A stretch of 6,277 nucleotides of DNA from contig DAIEFO010000139.1 in NCBI GenBank assembly GCA_027325475.1, forward strand, positions 1 to 6,277. Reading direction: 5' to 3'. The notes under the pieces are model-generated. The model was not told where the DNA came from and did not search any database. It worked only from the letters and a program-made list of their open reading frames with translations. This document shows positions 1 to 5,810 of this stretch, piece by piece. Each line of letters starts with the position of its first letter. The first letter of the stretch is position 1. The position numbers and the translations under genes are program-made. The stretch is from Desulfobacteraceae bacterium. Lineage in GTDB: Bacteria; Desulfobacterota; Desulfobacteria; Desulfobacterales; Desulfatirhabdiaceae.

Positions 1-515
1 GTAATGTCCGTATTGGTATAAATGCAGAGGGATGCTGCGATTTCCATAGATTTTTTAACAATTTCGGTGGCATCCAGTTGCGAATGACGGATCAGCGCCG
101 TTGCTGCGGCCTGAGCCATCGAGCCTCCGGAGCCAATGCCGATGACTTCATCATCCGGCTCAATAATATCGCCGTTTCCGGACAGCAGATAAGTCCGGGT
201 GCTGTCCACCGCGATCATCATGGCTTCGAGTTTGCGCAGAAACTTGTCTGTGCGCCAGTCCCTGGCCAGCTCCACTGCGGCGCGGGTCAGATTTCCGTTG
301 AAGCGGTCGAGCTTTCCCTCGAGCCGTTCCGACAGATGCAGGGCGTCCGCTGTAGCACCGGCAAACCCTACGATAATCTTCTCATTGTAAATTCGCCGCA
401 CTTTTTTGGCGCGGTGCTTGACGATAGTGGTGTTTAACGTCACCTGACCATCGCCTGCCACAACAACCTTTCCCTGATATCGAACCGCCAGTATGGTTGT
501 TCCGTGAAACACCAT
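1..515 (-). CDS. hslV: HslV, proteasome-like peptidase subunit of the HslUV (ClpYQ) protease (3' end cut by window)
   Basis: HslV forms the dodecameric threonine-protease core of HslUV; with the AAA+ unfoldase HslU it degrades misfolded and regulatory proteins in the cytoplasm. The protein begins MVFHGTTILAVR: cleavage after Gly5 would expose Thr6 as the catalytic N-terminal threonine, as in the HGTTI/HATTI starts of other bacterial homologues. Family hallmarks follow in order: VVAGDGQVTL, KKVRRIYNEKIIVGFAG, ADAL, AAVELARDWRTDK, LRKLEAMM, GNGDIIEPDD, AIGSGG-like IGIGSGGSMAQAAA and CIYTN. About 171 codons are present against a usual 175-180, so only the last few residues lie beyond base 1; this is a window cut, not a truncation. 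The ATG at 515 has a GGAG about 8-9 bases upstream (523-526). It follows xerC, the conserved xerC-hslV-hslU order, but repeat copy 1 occupies the gap between them. Confidence 0.96.
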   Translation of the reverse strand, partial: MVFHGTTILAVRYQGKVVVAGDGQVTLNTTIVKHRAKKVRRIYNEKIIVGFAGATADALHLSERLEGKLDRFNGNLTRAAVELARDWRTDKFLRKLEAMMIAVDSTRTYLLSGNGDIIEPDDEVIGIGSGGSMAQAAATALIRHSQLDATEIVKKSMEIAASLCIYTNTDI

Positions 516-533
516 CGCTCTGCTCCGTTTTGG

Positions 534-622
534 GACGGCTTTGTAAAAAGTTCGCAGGCAAGGCGCGCAAATCCTTCGTCATTGCAGCACAACGCAGCAT
601 GCGGGCTTTTTACAAAGCCGTC
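534..622. repeat. Palindromic dispersed repeat, copy 1 (short, rearranged core)
   Basis: Perfect 17-base inverted arms, GACGGCTTTGTAAAAAG at 534-550 and its reverse complement at 606-622, enclose 55 bases. The left inner part (TTCGCAGGCAAGGCGCGCAA, 551-570) and the right inner part (CGCAGCATGCGG, 593-604) match copies 2 and 3. The middle differs: bases 571-587 match copy 3 bases 5851-5867 at 16 of 17 positions on the same strand, although copies 1 and 3 lie in opposite orientations, so the core is inverted here. The GCGTAC hairpin found in the other copies is missing. The element fills the xerC-hslV gap, ending 6 bases after the xerC stop and leaving 18 bases before the hslV start. It encodes nothing convincing. 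Confidence 0.93.
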
Positions 623-628
623 ATGTAT

Positions 629-1552
629 CTATTTCCGGGGATGCGCCCGGTCGTAGGTTTCCATCAGTTTGTCCATGCTGACATGGGTGTATCGCTGGGT
701 CGTGGACAAGCGCTGATGCCCCAGAAGTTCCTGCACAGCCCTTAAATCCGCGCCGGCATCCAGCATATGCGTTGCAAAGCTGTGGCGCATGGCGTGAGGA
801 AATGCCGGTATGGGCAGACCGCAGCGCACAGCCCATTTATCCAGAATGCGGGCCACAGACCGGGGCGTCAGCCGTCCGCCCCGAAGATTGAGAAAGAGCG
901 GCCCGTTTTCCTGTAATACCAAGCCATCGCGCTTTTCCAGACATTGCCGGTATGCGTTTAATGCCGCCAGTGACTTCCGGCCGACCGGCGTCAGACGTTC
1001 CCGGTTACCCTTGCCGCAAACCCGTATCACGGACTGCTGAAAATCCACATCGAAAACATTTAAGGCTGTCAGCTCCGAAACCCGGATACCGGAAGAATAC
1101 AGCAGCTCCAGAAGCGCCCGATCTCTCAATGCTGCCAGGGAATCTCCGGGAATACCGTCCAGCAGCCGGAACATTTCATCCACCGTCAGAAACACCGGAA
1201 TCGGGGTTTCTGTCCGGGGGGTGGATATCAATTCCGCCGGATTGCCGTCAAGAATGCCCCGGCGCACCAGAAACTTGAAAAAGGAGCGCAGGGCGGAAAG
1301 CTTTCTGCCGATGGAGGATTTCTGATTTTTCCGGTGCAGCCAGCCCAGATACCGGCGGATCGCCAGCGCATCCAGATCTGCGATCCGCACCGCTTCCGGC
1401 GGCTGTTCCAGAGATGCGGCACTGACCGAGACAAACTCTCCGAGGTCATGCGCATACGAACGGCAGGTATTGTCCGAATACCCCTTTTCCGAAGACAACG
1501 ACTCAAGAAAAAGCCGAATCAGCGGCTTTGCCGAATCCACATCAGGGGGCAT
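629..1552 (-). CDS. xerC: Tyrosine recombinase XerC
   Basis: Site-specific recombinase of the XerC/D type, which resolves chromosome dimers at dif sites. The 307-residue length is normal for the family. Residues about 8-100 form the N-terminal SAM-like core-binding domain (FLESLSSEKGYSDNTCRSY, LSALRSFFKFLVRRG). Residues about 117-305 form the catalytic domain with the full active-site set visible: Arg157 (SSGIRVSEL), Lys181 (GKGNRER), His253 and Arg256 (HAMRHSFATHML), His279 (LLGHQRLSTTQRYTH) and the nucleophile Tyr288. The ATG at 1552 overlaps the end of the HAD gene by 11 bases and has GGGAGAG just upstream, so coupled translation is likely. Position directly before hslV, as in the codV/xerC-clpQ-clpY arrangement of other bacteria, supports the housekeeping XerC role over a phage or element integrase. 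XerC and XerD are hard to separate by sequence alone; the symbol rests partly on synteny. Confidence 0.93.
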   Translation of the reverse strand: MPPDVDSAKPLIRLFLESLSSEKGYSDNTCRSYAHDLGEFVSVSAASLEQPPEAVRIADLDALAIRRYLGWLHRKNQKSSIGRKLSALRSFFKFLVRRGILDGNPAELISTPRTETPIPVFLTVDEMFRLLDGIPGDSLAALRDRALLELLYSSGIRVSELTALNVFDVDFQQSVIRVCGKGNRERLTPVGRKSLAALNAYRQCLEKRDGLVLQENGPLFLNLRGGRLTPRSVARILDKWAVRCGLPIPAFPHAMRHSFATHMLDAGADLRAVQELLGHQRLSTTQRYTHVSMDKLMETYDRAHPRK

Positions 1553-2126
1553 TTCTCTCCCAGTCTATCAACGAGTCAATCTCTTTCCACGAACCCACTT
1601 CCTGAAACGGATGCAACTGACGATTCCAGGGCTGTCTGAAAAGCACCGGCTCCACGCCGGCTTCTTTCAACTGGAAACAGGTCTCCAGGCGGTCATCAAT
1701 AAAATATGCAATGCGATGTTCCCGCAAGACATCCGCTTTGGCTTCAAAAGAACCTGTGGTGACAAGCCGGACTGTGTCGGTATTCAGCGACAGCGTGCTT
1801 TGTATCCAGTCTAGGACAGGGCCCGTATAAGGCCGAGCCGTCACCAGGAGCAATGGCCCGAAGGCTTTTTCAAGCCGGCCCAGCACATCCGCCGCGCCCG
1901 TCATCGGCATCAGGGGCATGGTGTAATGACCGTCCTGAATCCGCTGAATAATGGCCTCGATGATATCTTCATCCAGGTGAAGACAGTCCTTCAGCATGTA
2001 ACAGGTAATATCATCATACCGCAGATTCGAAACGTGGTAGTCATCTCGGGCGATGTCCAGAAAAAGCGTCATGGTATCCGCCAGAACCCCGTCAAAATCA
2101 AATGCTATGGAATTGGGATCAATCAT
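1542..2126 (-). CDS. HAD-superfamily hydrolase, probable phosphatase/nucleotidase
   Basis: A 194-residue haloacid-dehalogenase-fold protein, presumably a cytoplasmic Mg-dependent phosphohydrolase; the substrate is not identifiable. All four HAD motifs are visible: motif I FDFDGVLADT (Asp10 nucleophile, Asp12 acid/base), motif II VTAR (Thr96), motif III Lys130 (SFEAKADVL) and motif IV FIDDR (Asp144, Asp145). The region between motifs I and II (about residues 18-90) is a helical C1-type cap. The C-terminal part, with VLFRQPWNRQ, resembles 5'-nucleotidase-like HAD proteins of unassigned function. Start choice is uncertain. I use the ATG at 2126, which places motif I near the N-terminus; a TTG at 2144 adds six residues but has AAGGCGG only one base away. 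The gene begins 24 bases after the Rho_N gene stop and overlaps xerC, so the three appear co-transcribed. Confidence 0.82.
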   Translation of the reverse strand: MIDPNSIAFDFDGVLADTMTLFLDIARDDYHVSNLRYDDITCYMLKDCLHLDEDIIEAIIQRIQDGHYTMPLMPMTGAADVLGRLEKAFGPLLLVTARPYTGPVLDWIQSTLSLNTDTVRLVTTGSFEAKADVLREHRIAYFIDDRLETCFQLKEAGVEPVLFRQPWNRQLHPFQEVGSWKEIDSLIDWERNAP

Positions 2127-2150
2127 GGTGCCACAATGAAACAACCCGCC

Positions 2151-2477
2151 TTATGCGGCTTTTCGTGTTTGTTTTTTCAAACGAACGATGCGTTTTTTGT
2201 AAATTTTGGCCATACGAAGATTGTTCTCATTGGCCGCTGAAGCCTTAACCACTTTAAGTTCCCGGATCTTTTGCTTGATTTCACGAACCGATGTATTGTT
2301 TTTACCGGGCGCGTCCTCGACAATGCCTTTAGATTTTTTGATGGCGCTGATCAACTCCGGCTTGTTCATACCGGATACACCCGCCAGGTCGGTAGCTTCC
2401 TTGGCCACATCTCTCAGTTCCTTAACCGTCATTTTATCCAGAGGTTTTTCCTTCTCTTCCTTTTTTTTGCCTCCCAT
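2151..2477 (-). CDS. Small basic protein with Rho N-terminal (Rho_N/SAP-like) domain
   Basis: 108 residues. After a lysine-rich start (MGGKKKEEKEKP) comes a Rho_N-like helical module at about residues 13-50: LDKMTVKELRDVAKEA, then GMNKPELISAIKKSKG, the helix-extended-helix pattern found at the N-terminus of transcription terminator Rho and in many stand-alone small proteins. Residues about 63-108 are a Lys/Arg-rich predicted helical tail (VREIKQKIRELKVVKAS, KIYKKRIVRLKKQTRKAA), which suggests nucleic-acid binding. The RecA-like ATPase of Rho is absent, so this is not Rho. The tail also recalls ribosomal protein L29 in its KxRELK and RxxKKxIARLKT-like pattern, so a ribosome-associated role is a fair alternative. 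AAGGAG lies upstream of the ATG with about 11 bases of spacing. It is the first gene after a terminator and probably heads the HAD-xerC-hslV unit. The cellular role is unknown. Confidence 0.82.
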   Translation of the reverse strand: MGGKKKEEKEKPLDKMTVKELRDVAKEATDLAGVSGMNKPELISAIKKSKGIVEDAPGKNNTSVREIKQKIRELKVVKASAANENNLRMAKIYKKRIVRLKKQTRKAA

Positions 2478-2503
2478 AACAACCCGTTCTCCTTGTAAAA
2501 GTT

Positions 2504-2537
2504 AAAATCAAAAACGGAGGCCGTTCACCCGCCTCCG
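2504..2537 (-). terminator. Intrinsic terminator after the substrate-binding protein gene
   Basis: Read on the minus strand, a 7-bp GC-rich stem (CGGAGGC / GCCTCCG, plus-strand 2515-2521 and 2531-2537) with a 9-base loop is followed directly by TTTTTGATTTT. It lies 67 bases after the stop of the substrate-binding protein gene and 27 bases before the start codon of the Rho_N gene, so it most simply ends the transport operon. If the promoter proposed at 2579-2608 is real, it would also lie in the leader of the next unit. Confidence 0.8.
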
Positions 2538-2578
2538 CATTGCAGAAAATGGACCCTTCATGGAGCCATCCGGTTTTC

Positions 2579-2608
2579 TTAATAATCTATTTTGTTGAAT
2601 ACTGTCAA
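2579..2608 (-). promoter_or_regulatory. Possible sigma70 promoter for the Rho_N-HAD-xerC-hslV unit
   Basis: On the minus strand a perfect TTGACA (-35, plus-strand 2603-2608) is followed after 18 bases by TATTAA (-10, 2579-2584; 4 of 6 to consensus) in an AT-rich setting. The -35 box overlaps the stop codon of the substrate-binding protein gene. Transcription would start near 2572 and run through the terminator at 2504-2537 before reaching the Rho_N gene, which either argues against use of this promoter or implies attenuation. No other good promoter fits in the 27 bases between the terminator and the gene. Confidence 0.4.
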
Positions 2609-3597
2609 TCGGTTTTCAAATTACCTTTCAGTATCTGTGCGATATGGACAGGGCCTGGAATCAGTTTCTGGTCCAGCATGATGTGTTCGGTCTGCTTCCA
2701 GGCTGCAATGTCGATCTGCCCGATGTCTTTTTCGGAACCCGGCTGAATCAGCGGGCGCGTTTCGGCCAGTTGCTCACGAACCGTCGTCAGCGGCGTATCC
2801 TTATCGAATTGTCGTAATACGGCAATGGTTTTTTCCGCGTTTCCGGGCGCCATCGCTTTCTGCCAGCCTTCGATGAGCGCCTGCCGGAAGCGGTTCACCA
2901 GTTCCGGCTTTTCATTCAGAAGTTTCCGGGATGTAATGACGGAATTGGCGACAAACCGGACGCCAAAGGCGTCCGGACTGAAAAACGCCACTTTTTCGCC
3001 GGATTTTTCCAGCTTTTCCCGGATAATCACGCCCTGGGCGTTGATATATACCGGCCATAAATCCACTTTTCCCTCATAAAAGGGTGTGTAATCGTAGCGA
3101 ACGCTGTACAGGTTTACGCTGTCCCTGACAAGACCGAACCTGGCCATCAGCGCGCGCATGATGGTTTCATCATTGCCGCCATACGTGACGCCAATGGTTT
3201 TTCCTTTAAAATCCAGGGGACTGTTTATGGTCAGTTTGCCGGAACGATACACCCAGTGCAGCGGGTTTTTCTGAAAGAGCTGCGCAATCACCACGATCGG
3301 CGATCCCATAGAAACGGCCCGGATGACCTGATCGGCGGACGCCACGCCGAACTGGGCGTACCCCAGTTCCAGTTCCTTGATGGCGTCACGCTCCGGACCG
3401 CCTTCCTTGACGGTCACATTCAGTTTGTGAGCGGCGAAAACGCCCTGTGCATCCGCATACAGATCTCCGGCGACACTGGCGTTAAACAGCCATTTCAGAC
3501 GGTATGTCACCGCGTCGTTGCAATAACCACTGGCAGATGTCAGCAGCACATACCCGACAATTCCCAGAATCCCAATGATTTTTCCGATACGGTTCAT
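2605..3597 (-). CDS. ABC transporter periplasmic substrate-binding protein, NMT1/THI5-like
   Basis: 330 residues, the extracytoplasmic ligand receptor of an uptake ABC transporter. An N-terminal Sec signal peptide is visible: MNRIGK, a hydrophobic stretch at about 7-20, and a likely cleavage near ASG24 or NDA29; no lipobox is seen. The mature protein has the type II binding-protein layout of the NMT1/THI5 family: LKWLFNASVAG (34-44), GVFAAHKLNVTVKEGG, ELELGYAQFGVASADQVIRA (about 75-94), LDFKGKTIGVTYGG (128-141), EGKVDLWPVY and FGVRFVANSVITSRKLL. The W-x-x-N-x-x-x-A-G pattern near the start resembles pyrimidine-binding ThiY-like proteins, but the ligand cannot be set from this. The start at 3597 is chosen because it carries the signal peptide and has GAGAGG 9 bases upstream. 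The reading frame stays open further upstream only because it runs through repeat copy 2. Its permease and ATPase are encoded just upstream, beyond that repeat. Confidence 0.88.
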   Translation of the reverse strand: MNRIGKIIGILGIVGYVLLTSASGYCNDAVTYRLKWLFNASVAGDLYADAQGVFAAHKLNVTVKEGGPERDAIKELELGYAQFGVASADQVIRAVSMGSPIVVIAQLFQKNPLHWVYRSGKLTINSPLDFKGKTIGVTYGGNDETIMRALMARFGLVRDSVNLYSVRYDYTPFYEGKVDLWPVYINAQGVIIREKLEKSGEKVAFFSPDAFGVRFVANSVITSRKLLNEKPELVNRFRQALIEGWQKAMAPGNAEKTIAVLRQFDKDTPLTTVREQLAETRPLIQPGSEKDIGQIDIAAWKQTEHIMLDQKLIPGPVHIAQILKGNLKTD

Positions 3598-3601
3598 ATA
3601 G

Positions 3602-3754
3602 GACGGCCTCTCAAAAAGTACGATTTCGGGACGACTTTGTAAAATGTTCGCAGGCAAGGCGCGCAAATTCTGAGGAGTGGAGCGTACTTTTGGGTACGCC
3701 GCAACGACGAAGGATGCAGCGCAACACAGCATGCGGACATTTTACAAAGCCGTC
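3602..3754. repeat. Palindromic dispersed repeat, copy 2
   Basis: Core element 3630-3754: inner arms GACGACTTTGTAAAATG (3630-3646) and CATTTTACAAAGCCGTC (3738-3754) pair at 16 of 17 positions. An additional degenerate outer arm, GACGGCCTCTCAAAAAGT, lies at 3602-3619, separated by ACGATTTCGG. Inside are a perfect hairpin GCGTAC-TTTTGG-GTACGC (3682-3699) and a GGATGC/GCATGC-flanked imperfect palindrome near 3712-3734. Same orientation as copy 1, opposite to copy 3. It fills the permease to binding-protein gap, ending 8 bases from the permease stop and 4 bases from the binding-protein start codon. Confidence 0.92.
3607..3612 (-). promoter_or_regulatory. Ribosome binding site of the substrate-binding protein, inside a repeat arm
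   Basis: GAGAGG on the minus strand, 9 bases before the ATG at 3597. It lies in the degenerate outer arm of repeat copy 2. The corresponding arm of copy 3 reads ACGAAGGCGTC where this one reads TGAGAGGCCGTC, so the Shine-Dalgarno match appears to arise from repeat sequence. It decides the start codon of the gene. Confidence 0.6.
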
Positions 3755-3762
3755 ATCTCTCA

Positions 3763-4509
3763 TTATGCCTGGAATTTGCGCTCAACCACATCTCCTGCCC
3801 ACTCCAGCGCGGTCAGGTACAGCGATGTACTGATACCGATCAGAAACAGTGCAGCCAGTATCTTCGACAAATCGCTTTGATACAGTGCAATCCGGATGCT
3901 GTAGCCGATGCCGGCGTCCGCAGCGACAAATTCCGCCACAATGGTGCCAACCATCGCCATGGTGGCGCTGCCCACAATCACGGTTGTCAGCTTGTGAATA
4001 TTTTCATAGGCCCGTATCCGCACCTGAAGCCGCCAGTTCATTCTTCCGGTCGCTTCATAAAAATGCTCCACGCTGTCCACCGGTTCCGACAATATGCTGA
4101 TGACCGACAGCAGCAGGGGAAAATAACAGATCATGACCGCGATCAGCAGCCTGGCAAGCAGCCCGTCTCCCAGAAGAATAAAAATAATCGGCGCTACCGC
4201 CACCATCGGGTACGCCTGAATGTTATATGCAGCGGCCCGGATTAAAGACCCGATCCAGGATGCCCGTCTTCCGGCGACACCAATGGCGAACGCCAGCAAA
4301 ATCGAGATCAGGTGACCGACCACGGCGATCCACAGGGTATCCGCCACATTCCAGAGATACCGGACAAAAACGGACAGTGCGGTATGCCAGATTTCGAGCG
4401 GGCCGGGAATGACATAATCCGACAGATGCAGCAGGTATTTCATCAGAATCAGCGACAAGACCCCTGCCGCATATACCAGCACAAACTGTTGAAGCCGTTT
4501 ATGAAACAT
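3763..4509 (-). CDS. ABC transporter permease, BPD_transp_1 (SsuC/TauC/ThiX-like)
   Basis: 248-residue inner-membrane subunit of an uptake ABC transporter. Hydrophobic segments fall at about residues 8-28, 57-79, 90-113, 117-140, 174-196 and 215-236, consistent with six membrane spans. The cytoplasmic coupling loop with a relaxed EAA motif is at about 147-172 (FYEATGRMNWRLQVRIRAYE, with YEATG in place of EAA---G), followed by GTIVAEF and GIGYSI, which are typical of the nitrate/sulfonate/taurine/pyrimidine permease branch. The ATG at 4509 is chosen over an upstream in-frame codon because it has GGAG 7 bases before it, starts a normal N-terminus and overlaps the ATPase end by only 11 bases. 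That overlap indicates coupled translation. The binding-protein gene follows after repeat copy 2. Substrate is not predictable from the permease. Confidence 0.9.
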   Translation of the reverse strand: MFHKRLQQFVLVYAAGVLSLILMKYLLHLSDYVIPGPLEIWHTALSVFVRYLWNVADTLWIAVVGHLISILLAFAIGVAGRRASWIGSLIRAAAYNIQAYPMVAVAPIIFILLGDGLLARLLIAVMICYFPLLLSVISILSEPVDSVEHFYEATGRMNWRLQVRIRAYENIHKLTTVIVGSATMAMVGTIVAEFVAADAGIGYSIRIALYQSDLSKILAALFLIGISTSLYLTALEWAGDVVERKFQA

Positions 4510-5191
4510 GTACCATCTCCAGCATGGTCCGCTCCACATGCGGCATTGAAAAGTTCTCTGCATCCATCAGATCCTGCCCGAAAACGCTCTGCGCCTGAGG
4601 CGATTTGTCCGCGCTTCTGAGAACGATGACCTGCCTGCAGAACTTGGCGACTTCCAGCATGTTGTGGGAAATATAGAGAAATATTTTTCCCGGAAACAGC
4701 GTTTTCAGGGTGATGATGATACGTCCCCGCGTGGTTTCATCCACATTGGCCAGACTTTCATCCATGATCAGCATATCAAAATCCTGAAGCAGATAACGGA
4801 TCAGATTGGCGCGGTTCTTCTGCCCCAGGGATAACTGACTGAATCTAGCGTTCATGCAGGGCCTTACGCCAAACGTATCGACCAGCGTATCCAGAAACTT
4901 TCGGTCTGATGCCTGCGTGGTGGATGAAATGATATCTCCGATGCCGGCCCAGCCCGGAAAACGCTCCATGTTGTGCGTATAAAGAATTTTTTCCGTACGG
5001 TCTGACAGAATCTGTCCGGAATATCCATTGATTTCACGCGCCATCATCCGGGCAAGGGTTGTCTTTCCCAGGCCGGACGGGCCGAACAGCGCGTGAAAAC
5101 CGGCGCCGTCGATCCGGCAGTTCAACTGGTCAAATACGTGGATATCCGTGTGAGGATACTGAAAGGAAATGTTCTGGCATTCGATCTGCAT
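4499..5191 (-). CDS. ABC transporter ATP-binding protein, divergent (SsuB/TauB/ThiZ-like)
   Basis: 230-residue nucleotide-binding subunit that would power the adjacent permease. Motifs in order: Walker A GPSGLGKT (37-44); a Q-loop region LYTHNMERFPGW in which His73 stands where glutamine is usual; ABC signature LSLGQ (120-124) instead of LSGGQ; Walker B FDMLIMDE (138-145) with catalytic Glu145; D-loop SLANVD; H-loop His176 (YISHNMLE). All residues essential for hydrolysis are present, so it is probably active, but the Q-loop, signature and MDES are divergent from close SsuB/TauB relatives. The end of the protein overlaps the permease start by 11 bases. The gene begins 20 bases after the flavoprotein gene. 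No strong Shine-Dalgarno is seen before its ATG, so translation may depend on ribosomes arriving from the gene upstream. Confidence 0.9.
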   Translation of the reverse strand: MQIECQNISFQYPHTDIHVFDQLNCRIDGAGFHALFGPSGLGKTTLARMMAREINGYSGQILSDRTEKILYTHNMERFPGWAGIGDIISSTTQASDRKFLDTLVDTFGVRPCMNARFSQLSLGQKNRANLIRYLLQDFDMLIMDESLANVDETTRGRIIITLKTLFPGKIFLYISHNMLEVAKFCRQVIVLRSADKSPQAQSVFGQDLMDAENFSMPHVERTMLEMVHVS

Positions 5192-5211
5192 GATTCGGCA
5201 GCACCACTGGG

Positions 5212-5790
5212 TCAGGCAGTCATTGTCAGGATATCCGCCGCATTTTCAGCCGCGCCCAGAATTTCGATCCGGCGGTCCACATCACCGGCCTCTGTCAGGC
5301 CGCATCCCCGAATCAGAATGTTGTCGGTAAATCCATGCCGTTTGAAGAAATAATCATATCGGGGAAAAATATCAGCGAAACTTTTTTCGTCAGAATTTCC
5401 CTGCGTCTGGATGAACACCAGCCGTTTTCCAGGTTTCAGCCGGCTGGGATTCGGGTTGGCGATAAAATCAGGACGCAGATATGAATACGTGCGATCGATA
5501 AAGCCCTTCATCTGGCTGGACACCTCGCCATAATAGACCGGCGTTGCCAGCACCAGGACATCGGCTTCCCGGACAGCCTCCAGCACATCGGTCATATCAT
5601 CCTTCAAGGCGCATTTATCGAGTTTGGTTTTACAGGTCATACAGGCCTGACATCCCCGGTACTCGAGTTTGTTCAATGCAAATGTCCGCACCTCCGCGCC
5701 ATTTTTTTCTGCGGTTTCACAGAAAAGCCTGGCAATGGTGGTGCTGTTTCCTCTGGGTCTTGGACTGCCCAATACACACACAATTTTCAT
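5212..5790 (-). CDS. NADPH-dependent FMN reductase / iron-sulfur-flavoprotein-like flavodoxin-fold protein
   Basis: 192 residues, a flavodoxin-like fold that binds FMN and transfers electrons in the cytoplasm. The phosphate loop GSPRPRGNS (8-16) starts the fold, and ATPVYYGEVSSQMKGFIDR (82-100) is the second FMN-contacting segment typical of the FMN_red/flavodoxin_2 group. Four cysteines, Cys47, Cys50, Cys53 and Cys60, form CX2CX2CX6C, matching the compact cluster motif of archaeal-type iron-sulfur flavoproteins, which hold a [4Fe-4S] cluster and are common in anaerobes; a cluster is inferred, not shown. The ATG at 5790 has AAAGGAG 8 bases upstream and gives a clean fold start. An upstream in-frame extension exists but runs through repeat copy 3. 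It lies 20 bases before the ABC ATPase gene, so it is likely co-transcribed with the transporter. Electron partner and substrate are unknown. Confidence 0.87.
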   Translation of the reverse strand: MKIVCVLGSPRPRGNSTTIARLFCETAEKNGAEVRTFALNKLEYRGCQACMTCKTKLDKCALKDDMTDVLEAVREADVLVLATPVYYGEVSSQMKGFIDRTYSYLRPDFIANPNPSRLKPGKRLVFIQTQGNSDEKSFADIFPRYDYFFKRHGFTDNILIRGCGLTEAGDVDRRIEILGAAENAADILTMTA

Positions 5791-5810
5791 GCAACCGCTC
5801 CTTTCACTCT

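Noticed and set aside
78..437. Plus-strand open frame opposite hslV
   Set aside because: It is the antisense shadow of a clear, highly conserved HslV coding sequence and has no recognisable domain.
382..600. Short minus-strand frame covering repeat copy 1 and the hslV start
   Set aside because: Its translation is repeat sequence plus an out-of-frame part of hslV; the same peptide pieces recur in the other repeat copies.
952..1278. Plus-strand open frames opposite xerC
   Set aside because: Low-complexity Pro/Arg/Ser-rich translation with no family features; the minus strand holds a complete recombinase with its whole active site.
629..1552. Phage or integron integrase as a sign of a mobile island
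   Set aside because: Length, sequence and the neighbouring hslV fit the housekeeping XerC; no att-like duplications or phage genes are visible.
2145..2158. Terminator between the Rho_N gene and the HAD gene
   Set aside because: CCGC/GCGG gives only a 4-bp stem overlapping the stop codon, and the following sequence is not a proper T-run.
3540..3597. Lipoprotein signal on the substrate-binding protein
   Set aside because: Cys26 is preceded by SGY rather than a lipobox such as LAGC, so an ordinary cleaved Sec signal is more likely.
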